DNA of 64,000 nucleotides from IDS-8 sp036381215 (lineage in GTDB: Bacteria; Pseudomonadota; Gammaproteobacteria; Steroidobacterales; Woeseiaceae). The stretch's first letter is position 1. Each line of letters opens with the position of its first letter. Below the pieces are notes generated by a model, which saw only the letters and a list, made by a program, of their open reading frames with translations, did no database searches and was not told the DNA's origin. The stretch lies in NCBI GenBank assembly GCA_036381215.1, contig DASVDF010000078.1, forward strand, positions 1 to 64,000, given 5' to 3'. Below are positions 46,619 through 55,154 of the stretch, in pieces. A program made the translations under genes and the position numbers.

Positions 46619-48874
46619 ATGACGAGCGCCGCGCATCCCTTCGTCGTCGCCGACGCGCGGCGGCGCCTGCGCGCCGCGAAGGACGCCGCGGCGCGCATCG
46701 TCGTCACGTTCGGCGGCATCGCCGTGATCGTCGCGATCGTGCTCATCTTCTTCTACCTCCTCCAGGTGGTCCTGCCGCTGTTCCGCCCGGCGTCGATGCA
46801 GGCGGGCGAGGCGTATGCCATGCCGGGACCCGCGGGCCAGACGCTGCATCTCGCGCTCGAAGAGCGTGGCGTCATCGCGGCCCGCTACACGGCCACCGGC
46901 GACGTGATCTTCTTCCGCACCGCCGATGGCAGCGTCGTTGGTCGCGACGATCTCGTGCCGGACCCCGCGACAGCCACCGCGCTCGGCGTTTCGGACATGG
47001 CGAACGGCGAGGTGGTGATCGGACTGGACGATGGACGGATCCTCATCGTGCGCGCCGAATACAGCACCCGCTACACCGGCGGTGAGCGCGTCATCGAGCC
47101 CGGCATCGAATATCCGCTCGGCCCCGAACCCATCACCGTCGACGAGCGCAGACGCTCTGTGAGCGCCGTATCCGCGCGCGTCGGCCGGGACGAAGTGCGC
47201 ATCGCCAGCGTGCTGGCCGACGGCACGGTCGTCCTCACCCGCGTGGAGCTCGATACCTCGTTCCTCACCGGCGAGACCACGGTAGCCGAGGCGGACAGCC
47301 ATGAGCTCGCGGCGCCGTTCATCGGGGACGAGCTCCCCGCCTACGCGCTGCTGGACCCGACGCAGGAGTGGCTTTATCTCGCGACCGGGAGCGGCGACGC
47401 CACCGTGCTCCGGCGCCGCGGTGAAGATTACGTCGTAAACGAGCGGCTGCGTCTCACCGAGCCCGGTCAACGGCTGACCGCACTCGAGTTCCTCACGGGC
47501 GGCATCTCGTTGCTCGCCGGCACGGATCGCGGGCGCATTCTGCAGTGGTTCCCCGTACGTGACGCGGACAATGAATACCGCCTGCAGCGCATCCGCAGCT
47601 TCGCGGGTCCGGCGAGTCCCGTCGTTGCGATTGCGCCTGAGCACCGGCGCAAGGGCTTCGCCGCCGCGCACGCGGACGGCACGCTCGGAATCTACTACAC
47701 GACCTCGGCGCGTACGCTGATCGAGCGGCGCGTGAGCGACGTACCGCCCGCGAAGCTGGCATTCGCACCGCGCGCGGACCGCGTGCTCGGCGCCGCCCGC
47801 GGGCAGTTGCTGCAATGGCACGTCGACAACGAGCACCCGGAGATCTCCTGGTCGGCGCTGTGGGGCCGCATCTGGTACGAGAGCTACCCGGAGCCCGACT
47901 ACGTCTGGCAATCCTCCTCGGCGAGCAACGACTCCGAGCCGAAATTCAGCCTGCTTCCGCTGTCTTTCGGTACGCTGAAAGCCGCTTTCTACGCGATGCT
48001 GGTCGCGCTGCCGCTCGCGATTGCAGGCGCCATCTTCACCGCCTATTTCATGCGTCCTGCGATGCGGCGCCTCGTAAAGCCCACGATCGAGATCATGGAA
48101 GCGCTGCCAACGGTCATCCTCGGCTTCCTGGCGGGCCTCTGGCTCGCGCCGCTCCTCGAAGCGCATCTCGCGGCGCTATTCCTGCTGCTCGCCTTCGTGC
48201 CGGCCGGCACTCTGCTCGCCGGCTGGCTTTGGAATCGGCTGCCGGCCCGGCTCCGCGGCGCCGCACCGCCCGGCGTCGAGCCCGCACTGCTCGTGCTTCC
48301 GGTGCTCGTTTTCGGCTGGCTCGCCTTCGCCCTCGGCCAGCTCCTCGAGAGCGTGTTCTTCGGCGGCAACCTGCCGCACTGGCTGTCCGGCACGCTGGGG
48401 ATCGATTACAGCCAGCGCAACTCGCTGGTCGTGGGCGTCGCGATGGGCTTCGCCGTCATCCCGGTGATCTTCTCGATGGCCGAGGACGCCGTGTTCGGCG
48501 TGCCGAAGCACCTCTCCAACGGCTCCCTCGCGCTCGGCGCCACGCCCTGGCAGACGCTGGTCCGCGTCGTGCTGCCGACGGCGAGCCCCGGCATCTTCTC
48601 CGCGGTCATGATCGGCTTCGGCCGCGCCGTCGGCGAAACGATGATCGTGCTCATGGCCACCGGCAATACGCCGGTCATGGACTGGAACATCTTCGAGGGC
48701 ATGCGCACGCTGTCGGCTAACATCGCAGTCGAGATGCCGGAATCCGAAGTAGGCAGCACGCACTATCGTGTCTTGTTCCTGGCTGGCCTCGTGCTGTTCC
48801 TGCTCACCTTCCTGTTGAACACAGGTGCCGAGGTCATCCGGCAGCGGCTCCGCCGAAAGTACAGCGCGATGTGA
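46619..48874 (+). CDS. pstC: Phosphate ABC transporter, permease with large periplasmic domain
   Basis: A 751-residue form of PstC, more than twice the E. coli length. A first span is at about 28-50. About 390 residues of extracytoplasmic sequence follow, strand-rich and propeller-like (DDGRILIVRAEYSTRYTGG, DPTQEWLYLATGSGDATVLRR). The permease domain begins at about 443 with FGTLKAAFYAMLVALPLAIAGAIFTAYFM and has the coupling motif NGSLALGATPWQTLVRVVLPTASPG and GRAVGETMIVLMATG. It lies after the porin and before pstA. The extra domain probably contacts PstS or PstA. Confidence 0.93.
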   Translation: MTSAAHPFVVADARRRLRAAKDAAARIVVTFGGIAVIVAIVLIFFYLLQVVLPLFRPASMQAGEAYAMPGPAGQTLHLALEERGVIAARYTATGDVIFFRTADGSVVGRDDLVPDPATATALGVSDMANGEVVIGLDDGRILIVRAEYSTRYTGGERVIEPGIEYPLGPEPITVDERRRSVSAVSARVGRDEVRIASVLADGTVVLTRVELDTSFLTGETTVAEADSHELAAPFIGDELPAYALLDPTQEWLYLATGSGDATVLRRRGEDYVVNERLRLTEPGQRLTALEFLTGGISLLAGTDRGRILQWFPVRDADNEYRLQRIRSFAGPASPVVAIAPEHRRKGFAAAHADGTLGIYYTTSARTLIERRVSDVPPAKLAFAPRADRVLGAARGQLLQWHVDNEHPEISWSALWGRIWYESYPEPDYVWQSSSASNDSEPKFSLLPLSFGTLKAAFYAMLVALPLAIAGAIFTAYFMRPAMRRLVKPTIEIMEALPTVILGFLAGLWLAPLLEAHLAALFLLLAFVPAGTLLAGWLWNRLPARLRGAAPPGVEPALLVLPVLVFGWLAFALGQLLESVFFGGNLPHWLSGTLGIDYSQRNSLVVGVAMGFAVIPVIFSMAEDAVFGVPKHLSNGSLALGATPWQTLVRVVLPTASPGIFSAVMIGFGRAVGETMIVLMATGNTPVMDWNIFEGMRTLSANIAVEMPESEVGSTHYRVLFLAGLVLFLLTFLLNTGAEVIRQRLRRKYSAM

Positions 48875-48875
48875 C

Positions 48876-50540
48876 ATGGCGAGGCGCGGCGGCAACTGGT
48901 GGAAGAGCGGCGATCCGTGGATCTGGCTGACCGCCGGAGCGGTGACGCTCTGCATCCTGGCGGTCGCCGGGCTGCTGCTGCTCATCAGCGTTCGCGGGCT
49001 CGCCCATTTCTGGCCCGACCACGTGTACGCGTTCCGCTACGCGGAGCAGGACGGCACGATCGTCACCGTGCTCGCGTCCGTGCGCGAGACGGAGGCCGTG
49101 ACCAGCGCACGCCTGCGCGAGGCGGGCCTCACGTTCGACAGCGATCTCGAGCAGGTCGACCGATATCTCGTGAAAGTCGGCAACCGCGACCGCCTGGGGA
49201 GCGACTTCCGCTTTCTGCTTGAGCCGCGCATCATCGGGCGGTCACTGCCCCCGGACGTGGTGGTCATCGAGCGCACGGAATGGGGCGACCAGATCGGCTA
49301 TCTGCGGGTAGTGAAAGAAGGCGGGGCCAACGTTGCGGAAGGCAGGGCCGCCTGGCCCGAGCTGGTGCAGCGCAGCGAGCGCGTGGCGGAGCTCAGGGCA
49401 CGCATCCGCGAGCTCGAGCGCGGCACCGTCGGCTCCATCAACTACGCGATGGAGGACCTCCGGCTCGAGCGGCGTCGCCTGGAGCTCGACGGCGCCCTGA
49501 CCGAGGCGCGCGTCGCGGAGCTCGAGCGCGAGCGGTCGGAGCTCGACGCGCAATACTCCGGGCTGCAGGAGGAGCTCGCGCGTCTCTACACGCAAATCCA
49601 GCGCGACAGCTACGTCATGGAGATCCAGGACGGAAGCACCGTCGAGCTCCCGCTCGCAACGGTCGTGCGCGCGTACCGGCCGAACCTGATGGGTCCGCTC
49701 GACAAGCTGGGATTCTGGTTCGCAAAGCTGTGGGAGTTCGTCTCCGACGACCCGCGCGAAGCGAACACGGAAGGCGGGGTATTTCCGGCGATCTTCGGCA
49801 CGGTCGTGATGGTCCTGCTCATGTCCGCGTTCGTCACCCCGTTCGGCGTGATCGCCGCCGTTTACCTCCGCGAGTACGCGAAACAGGGCCCGCTGACGCG
49901 GACCATCCGCATCGCCGTCAACAACCTCGCCGGGGTGCCGTCGATCGTGTACGGCGTGTTCGGGCTCGGCTTTTTCGTGTACTTCCTCGGCGGCAATATC
50001 GACGCGCTCTTCTACCCGGAAGCGGCGCCGGCGCCGGTGTTCGGCACGCCGGGGCTCCTGTGGTCCTCGCTCACGCTTGCGCTGCTGACGCTGCCGGTCG
50101 TGATCGTCGCGACCGAGGAAGGCCTGGCGCGCATCCCCCGTTCCATTCTGGAGGGCTCCTATGCGCTGGGCGCGACGCGCGCCGAGACCCTGTGGCGCAC
50201 CGTGCTGCCGATGGCGAGCCCGGCGATGATGACGGGCCTGATCCTCGCGGTGGCGCGCGCTGCCGGAGAGGTCGCGCCCCTGATGCTGGTTGGCGTGGTG
50301 AAGCTCGCGCCGTCGCTGCCCATCGACGGCAACCCGCCGTTCCTGCATCTCGATCGCAAGTTCATGCACCTCGGGTTCCACATCTACGACGTGGGCTTTC
50401 AGAGCCCGAACGTCGAAGCCGCCCGACCGCTCGTTTATGCCACTGCGCTCCTGCTCGTGCTGATCATCATCGCACTCAACCTGGCAGCGGTGCACATTCG
50501 CAATCGCCTGCGTGAGAAATACCGTGCGCTGGAGAGCTGA
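48876..50540 (+). CDS. pstA: Phosphate ABC transporter, permease with periplasmic coiled coil
   Basis: A 554-residue PstA, about 250 residues longer than usual. One span lies at about 20-43. The inserted periplasmic part has a small domain and then a long coiled coil (about 160-250: ERVAELRARIRELERG and VAELERERSELDAQYSGLQEELARL). The permease domain starts near 300 with FPAIFGTVVMVLLMSAFVTPFGVIAAVYLREY and holds EGSYALGATRAETLWRTVLPMASP. The start is one base after the pstC stop. The enlargement matches that of PstC, so the two extra domains probably pair. Confidence 0.93.
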   Translation: MARRGGNWWKSGDPWIWLTAGAVTLCILAVAGLLLLISVRGLAHFWPDHVYAFRYAEQDGTIVTVLASVRETEAVTSARLREAGLTFDSDLEQVDRYLVKVGNRDRLGSDFRFLLEPRIIGRSLPPDVVVIERTEWGDQIGYLRVVKEGGANVAEGRAAWPELVQRSERVAELRARIRELERGTVGSINYAMEDLRLERRRLELDGALTEARVAELERERSELDAQYSGLQEELARLYTQIQRDSYVMEIQDGSTVELPLATVVRAYRPNLMGPLDKLGFWFAKLWEFVSDDPREANTEGGVFPAIFGTVVMVLLMSAFVTPFGVIAAVYLREYAKQGPLTRTIRIAVNNLAGVPSIVYGVFGLGFFVYFLGGNIDALFYPEAAPAPVFGTPGLLWSSLTLALLTLPVVIVATEEGLARIPRSILEGSYALGATRAETLWRTVLPMASPAMMTGLILAVARAAGEVAPLMLVGVVKLAPSLPIDGNPPFLHLDRKFMHLGFHIYDVGFQSPNVEAARPLVYATALLLVLIIIALNLAAVHIRNRLREKYRALES

Positions 50541-50559
50541 GCTCGCAACTGGAAACTCC

Positions 50560-51405
50560 ATGATGAACGACATTTCGCAAAACTCCCGAACCCATGCCAT
50601 TGACGTCGCGAAGGTCAGGCCGCGCGCGTCACATCGCCGGCTGAGTGATGAGGAAATCTTCATGGAGGTTGACAGTCTGAGCCTTTACTATGGCGAAAAG
50701 CGCGCGCTCTCCGACATCGCGATGCAGCTGCCGCGTAACCGCGTGACGGCGTTCATTGGACCGTCAGGGTGTGGCAAGTCCTCCCTCCTCCGCTGCTTCA
50801 ACCGCATGAACGACCTCGTGGACGGTGCGCGCGTCGAGGGCCGGGTGCTGCTCGAGGGACAGGACATCTACGCGCGCGACGTGGACGTACCGCGGCTGCG
50901 CCAGGCGGTGGGCATGGTGTTCCAGAAGCCGAACCCGTTCCCGAAAACGATCTACGAGAACGTCGCCTACGGGCTGCGCCTCAAGGGCGTCAAGAAGCGG
51001 CGCGAGCTCGACGAGAAGGTGGAGTGGGCGCTCAAGGCAGCGGCGTTGTGGGACGAAGTGCGCGATCGGCTCCGGGAGCCCGCCGGAAGCTTATCGGGCG
51101 GCCAGCAGCAGCGCCTGGTGATCGCGCGCGCTATCGCCATCGAGCCGCAGGTGCTGCTGCTGGACGAGCCCGCGTCGGCTCTCGACCCGATCTCGACGCT
51201 CAAGATCGAGGAGCTCATCTACAACCTGAAATCCGAATACAGCATCGTCATCGTGACGCACAACATGCAGCAGGCGGCACGCGTGTCGGACTACACTGCA
51301 TTCCTCTACATGGGCGACCTGATCGAGTACGGCGATACCGACACAGTGTTCACCCGTCCGCAGCAGCGGCAGACCGAGGACTACATTACGGGCAGGTACG
51401 GATGA
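50560..51405 (+). CDS. pstB: Phosphate ABC transporter, ATP-binding protein
   Basis: About 281 residues. Walker A GPSGCGKSS, the PstB-specific LLRCFNRMNDLVDGARVEG, Q loop GMVFQKPNPFPKTIYENVAYG, signature LSGGQQQRLVIARAIAI, Walker B VLLLDEPASALDP and switch His in IVIVTHNMQQAARVSDYTAFLYMG are all present. The ending EDYITGRYG is typical. The ATG lies about 20 bases after pstA; a second ATG follows directly. A 35-residue tail before the ABC domain is a little longer than in E. coli. Confidence 0.95.
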   Translation: MMNDISQNSRTHAIDVAKVRPRASHRRLSDEEIFMEVDSLSLYYGEKRALSDIAMQLPRNRVTAFIGPSGCGKSSLLRCFNRMNDLVDGARVEGRVLLEGQDIYARDVDVPRLRQAVGMVFQKPNPFPKTIYENVAYGLRLKGVKKRRELDEKVEWALKAAALWDEVRDRLREPAGSLSGGQQQRLVIARAIAIEPQVLLLDEPASALDPISTLKIEELIYNLKSEYSIVIVTHNMQQAARVSDYTAFLYMGDLIEYGDTDTVFTRPQQRQTEDYITGRYG

Positions 51406-51450
51406 CGCACGCGCTTGCGCGGCGCTCGTGCAAAGACCGAGGCAAGAATC

Positions 51451-52176
51451 ATGGACAAGTTGAATCTCGACAGCCACATTTCACAGCAGTTCAACGCGGA
51501 CCTGGAAGAGATCCGCAATCACGTCATGGCCATGGGCGGGCTGGTCGAGCAGCAGACGGCCGATGCCGTCCAGGCGTTCGTGGACGGCGACAGCGCTCTC
51601 GGCCGGCGGGTGGCCGATGACGACCGCAAGGTTAACGAGCTGGAGATCATCATCGACGAGGAATGCACCCGGATCCTCGCCCGGCGCCAGCCGGCAGCAA
51701 CGGACCTGCGGCTGATCTTCGCCATCATCAAGACGATCACCGATCTCGAGCGTATCGGCGACGAAGCCGAGAAGATCGGCTGGCTCGCAACGCGGCTCGC
51801 CGAGTCCGAGCGACCACCCGGAGGTTACAGCCAGATCGAAAATCTCGGCAATCGCGTGCGCGGCCAGCTCCGCACCGCGCTCGACTCGTTCGTGCGCATG
51901 GACCCCACCGCCGCCGTGGAAGTCGCACGCGAGGACGACAAGGTCGATCGTGAGTACGAAGCGATCCTGCGCCAGGGGATCACCTTCATGATGGAGGATC
52001 CGCGCACCATCCGGCGTATGCTGGACGTGATCTGGTGCGCCCGCGCGCTGGAGCGCATCGGCGACCATTGCAAGAACATCTGCGAGTACGTGGTCTATCT
52101 CGTGCACGGCAAGGACGTACGGCACGTGCCCGTCGAGGAGGTAGAGCGCGAGATTCACGGCACTCGTCGGGAATGA
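51451..52176 (+). CDS. phoU: Phosphate signalling protein PhoU
   Basis: A 241-residue all-helical protein with two PhoU repeats. It opens with HISQQFNADLEEIRNHVMAMGGLVEQQ and contains the metal-binding DLRLIFAIIKTITDLERIGDEAEKI and its second copy RRMLDVIWCARALERIGDHCKNICEYVVYLVHG. PhoU links the Pst transporter to PhoR and keeps it off when phosphate is plentiful. A GAGG site precedes the ATG; it is the last gene of the pst-pho run, 45 bases after pstB. Confidence 0.96.
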   Translation: MDKLNLDSHISQQFNADLEEIRNHVMAMGGLVEQQTADAVQAFVDGDSALGRRVADDDRKVNELEIIIDEECTRILARRQPAATDLRLIFAIIKTITDLERIGDEAEKIGWLATRLAESERPPGGYSQIENLGNRVRGQLRTALDSFVRMDPTAAVEVAREDDKVDREYEAILRQGITFMMEDPRTIRRMLDVIWCARALERIGDHCKNICEYVVYLVHGKDVRHVPVEEVEREIHGTRRE

Positions 52177-52230
52177 AGCGGGGGCCGGCCGCGAGCGGGC
52201 GGCGAACCATGGCCATGCTAAGGTGAATGC

Positions 52231-53109
52231 ATGGCGGTTCGCATCGGGATCTCCGGATGGCGCTATGCGGGTTGGCGCGGCAGGTTCTATCCCGAGAACC
52301 TGCCGCAGCGCATGGAGCTTCGGTACGCCGCGGAGCGCTTCAACACCATCGAGCTGAACGGCAGCTTCTATTCCCTGCAGACACCGTCGAGCTACGCGCG
52401 CTGGCGCGACGACGTGCCGGACCACTTCGTGTTCGCCGTGAAGGGCGGCCGCTACATCACCCACATGCTGAAGCTCAACAACGTGGAAACGGCGCTGGCG
52501 AACTTCTTCGCTTCCGGACTCTTCGAGCTCGGCAGGAAGCTCGGGCCGATCCTGTGGCAGTTCCCGCCGCAGTTCGGCTACGACGACGAGCGCATCCAGG
52601 CGTTTTTCGATCTCCTGCCGCGGACCGGTACGGACGCCATGGCCCTCGCGCGCCGTCACGACGTCCGCGTCAAAGGCCGCGCATCCCTGAAGATCGATCC
52701 GGCGATCCGCTTTCGTCACGCGATGGAGGTGCGCCACCGCAGCTTCGAGCAGCCGGCGTTCATCGAGCTGCTGCACCGCAACAACGTGGCGCTGGTGGTC
52801 GCCGACACGGCAGGCCGCTGGCCGCTCATGGAAGACGTTACCGCCGACTTCGTGTACGTTCGCCTGCATGGCGACAAGGAGCTGTACGTCAGCGGCTACA
52901 CGCCGCGCGTGCTGGAAGGCTGGGCGGAACGCATCGAAGCGTGGCACGCCGGCAGTCAGAGCACGGAGGCACGCACGGTCGACTGCCGGCGCCCGCCGCG
53001 ACGGCGCCGCCGCGACGTGTACGTCTATTTCGACAACGACGCCAAGGTATACGCGCCGCGCGACGCCAGGCGCCTTGCCCGCCGCCTCGGCGTCGGCGCC
53101 GGAAACTGA
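52231..53109 (+). CDS. DUF72 family protein
   Basis: A 292-residue TIM-barrel protein. The family signature is clear: RIGISGWRYAGWRGRFYPENLPQRMELRYAAERFNTIELNGSFY, then YARWRDDVPDHFVFAVKGGRYITHMLKL, LGPILWQFPPQF, AMEVRHRSF and ADFVYVRLHGDKELYVSGYT. The final RRDVYVYFDNDAKVYAPRDARRLARRL holds the usual YVYFNND-type motif. The family occurs in all domains without a proven reaction. It begins 54 bases after phoU, on the same strand, but is unlikely to be part of the Pho regulon. Confidence 0.93.
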   Translation: MAVRIGISGWRYAGWRGRFYPENLPQRMELRYAAERFNTIELNGSFYSLQTPSSYARWRDDVPDHFVFAVKGGRYITHMLKLNNVETALANFFASGLFELGRKLGPILWQFPPQFGYDDERIQAFFDLLPRTGTDAMALARRHDVRVKGRASLKIDPAIRFRHAMEVRHRSFEQPAFIELLHRNNVALVVADTAGRWPLMEDVTADFVYVRLHGDKELYVSGYTPRVLEGWAERIEAWHAGSQSTEARTVDCRRPPRRRRRDVYVYFDNDAKVYAPRDARRLARRLGVGAGN

Positions 53110-53116
53110 CGCTTGC

Positions 53117-53205
53117 AGGAGCGCGCATCGCGCGCGACAGAGATGCCTTGGGCGCCGCGTATCGTGCCACGCCGCAATCCGCGGTCGCGCGCGATGCGCG
53201 CTCCT
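53117..53205. repeat. REP-type element, two arms separated by 47 bases
   Basis: Arms at 53117-53137 (core AGGAGCGCGCATCGCGCGC) and 53185-53205 (its reverse complement) flank a unique 47-base centre. It lies between the DUF72 gene and the DUF885 gene. It is the same element as at 24,620 with a longer loop. Confidence 0.85.
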
Positions 53206-53232
53206 ACGGAGCACCGCAGCAGGAGGCTCTGC

Positions 53233-55023
53233 ATGACAAGAACCAGGATTCTCACCACCCTCGCCGTTTGCACGCTCGCCATGACCGCCGCGGTCGCTGC
53301 GGAAACGCCCGCGCGCTCCGGCCCATCCGCCACGCTGCATGCCCTCTTCGCCGACGAGTGGCAGGCGCGCCTCGCGCGCGATCCGCTGTTCGCGAGCGAC
53401 ATGGGGGTGAACGAATTCAACGACCGGCTGCCGGTCGAGACGCCTGCGAATCACCGCCGCTGGCTGGAAGAAGACCGCGCCTTCCTGGAACGGCTGCACG
53501 CGATCGACCGTGGGGCGCTGTCCGATGAGGATCGGCTCAACTACGACCTGTTCGAGTTCGACGTGCGGAGCCGCGCCACCCTCGCCCGCTACCGCCCTTA
53601 TCTCATCCCCATCCTGAGCGACGAAGGCTTCCACATCGGCATCCAGCGCATGTACGAGTCGATGCCGTTCAACACTGCCGCGGATTACGAGAAATATCTC
53701 ACGCGCCTGCGCACGATCGGCGGGTACTTCGACCGGAACATCGCCAACATGCGCGAGGGGCTCGAGCTCGGCATCACCCAGCCGAAGATCATCCTGGAAG
53801 GCATGCTGCCGTCGATCGAGGGGCCGATCGTCGAGAAAGCCGGGGACAGCGTGTTCTTCACGCCTTTTACCACCTTCCCGGAGCACCTCAGCCAGGCGGA
53901 ACGTGAGCGCCTGCGCGCCGAGGGCATCGAGGCGATAAAGACGGTCGTCGTGCCCGCCTACCGCAGCTACCTCGAATTTTTCCGCGACGAGTACATACCC
54001 GGTGCGCGCGAGGAAATGGGGCGCACCACCTTTCCCGACGGCAAAGAATGGTACGCGGATCTCGTGCGCTACTACACGACGCTGGACGACGCCACGCCGG
54101 AAGGAATTCACGCGCTCGGCCTGAAGGAAGTCGCCCGCATCCGCGGCGAGATGGACGCCATCATCGACCAGGTCGGATTCGAGGGCACGTTCGCGGAGTT
54201 CATCAACTACCTGCGCACGGACCCGCGCTTCTACGCCGATAGCCCCGAGGATCTCCTCGAGAAGGCGAGCCGGATCGCGAAGAAGATCGACGGCCAGATG
54301 CCGGCCTTCTTCAAGACGCTGCCGCGGCTGCCCTACGGCATCATGCCGGTGCCCGATGACATCGCGCCGAATTACACCAGCGGGCGCTACTGGGGCGCGC
54401 CGATCGGCGGGCGCCGCGGCGGCTGGTACATGGTCAACACTTACGCGCTCGACAAGCGGCCGCTCTACACGCTGCCCGCATTGACGGCCCATGAGGCCGT
54501 GCCCGGGCACCATCAGCAGATCGCACTGAGCCAGGAGCTCACCGGGCTGCCGGAGTTCCGCCGCGCCTTTTATCCGCACGCCTTCGGCGAGGGCTGGGGC
54601 CTTTACTCCGAGAAGCTCGCGATCGAATTCGGCATCTACGAGACGCCATACGACGATTTCGGGCGGCTGTCCTACGAGATGTGGCGCGCGTGCCGGCTGG
54701 TGATCGACACCGGCATCCACGCGATGGGCTGGAGCCGCGAGCAGGCGCGGCGCTACCTCGCCGAGAACTCGGCGCTGTCGCTGCACAACGTGCAGACGGA
54801 GATCGACCGATACATCTCATGGCCGGGGCAGGCGCTCGCGTACAAGATGGGCGAGCTCAAGATTCTCGAGCTCAGGGAACGCGCCAAACGCGAGCTCGGC
54901 CCGGCTTTCGACATCCGCGAGTTCCACGACGTCGTGCTGCTCGACGGCGGCGTGACCCTCGACGTCCTGGAGCGCCAGGTCGACGACTGGATTCGCGAAC
55001 GGCAGTCCGCCTCTGCGCCGTAG
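53233..55023 (+). CDS. DUF885 family secreted metallopeptidase-like protein
   Basis: A 596-residue exported protein with signal peptide ending near AAVAAET (about 24). The DUF885 domain fills the rest: FADEWQARLARDPLFASDMGVNEFND, FHIGIQRMYESMPFNTAADYEKYLTRL, and the metal motif LTAHEAVPGHHQQIAL (His420, Glu421, His426-427) followed by GEGWGLYSEKLA. The family is related to carboxypeptidases of the M2/M3-like HExxxGH type. An AGGAGG site lies before the ATG at 53233. The stop codon is the first TAG of a REP half-element, so the last residues may differ from relatives. Confidence 0.93.
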   Translation: MTRTRILTTLAVCTLAMTAAVAAETPARSGPSATLHALFADEWQARLARDPLFASDMGVNEFNDRLPVETPANHRRWLEEDRAFLERLHAIDRGALSDEDRLNYDLFEFDVRSRATLARYRPYLIPILSDEGFHIGIQRMYESMPFNTAADYEKYLTRLRTIGGYFDRNIANMREGLELGITQPKIILEGMLPSIEGPIVEKAGDSVFFTPFTTFPEHLSQAERERLRAEGIEAIKTVVVPAYRSYLEFFRDEYIPGAREEMGRTTFPDGKEWYADLVRYYTTLDDATPEGIHALGLKEVARIRGEMDAIIDQVGFEGTFAEFINYLRTDPRFYADSPEDLLEKASRIAKKIDGQMPAFFKTLPRLPYGIMPVPDDIAPNYTSGRYWGAPIGGRRGGWYMVNTYALDKRPLYTLPALTAHEAVPGHHQQIALSQELTGLPEFRRAFYPHAFGEGWGLYSEKLAIEFGIYETPYDDFGRLSYEMWRACRLVIDTGIHAMGWSREQARRYLAENSALSLHNVQTEIDRYISWPGQALAYKMGELKILELRERAKRELGPAFDIREFHDVVLLDGGVTLDVLERQVDDWIRERQSASAP

Positions 55024-55042
55024 GAGCGCGCATCGCGCGCGA
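55021..55042. repeat. REP-type half element
   Basis: TAGGAGCGCGCATCGCGCGC and two further bases, a single arm of the repeat. Its first three bases are the stop codon of the DUF885 gene. Confidence 0.8.
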
Positions 55043-55081
55043 CAGCGATCTGAAACAATGCTCGGAAGGTGATACTCAAAA

Positions 55082-55111
55082 GTTACCGCGGTAATACCGA
55101 CAGGGTTACCC
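55082..55111 (+). promoter_or_regulatory. 11-bp-spaced direct repeats before sbp
   Basis: GTTACCG (55082), AATACCG (55093) and GTTACCC (55105) follow at 11 and 12 bases. The first two also contain a perfect palindrome TTACCGCGGTAA (55083-55094). The related repeat set before cysA suggests a common OmpR-family regulator, most simply the one encoded at the end of this locus. Confidence 0.6.
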
Positions 55112-55154
55112 GCCGTCCTTAGCCTTTATCACTCCCCGACATCCGGAGAGTGAA

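Noticed and set aside
51481..54786. An 1101-codon open frame on the minus strand opposite phoU, the DUF72 gene and the DUF885 gene
   Set aside because: It runs through three well-supported genes on the other strand and through a REP element, and shows no recognisable domain.
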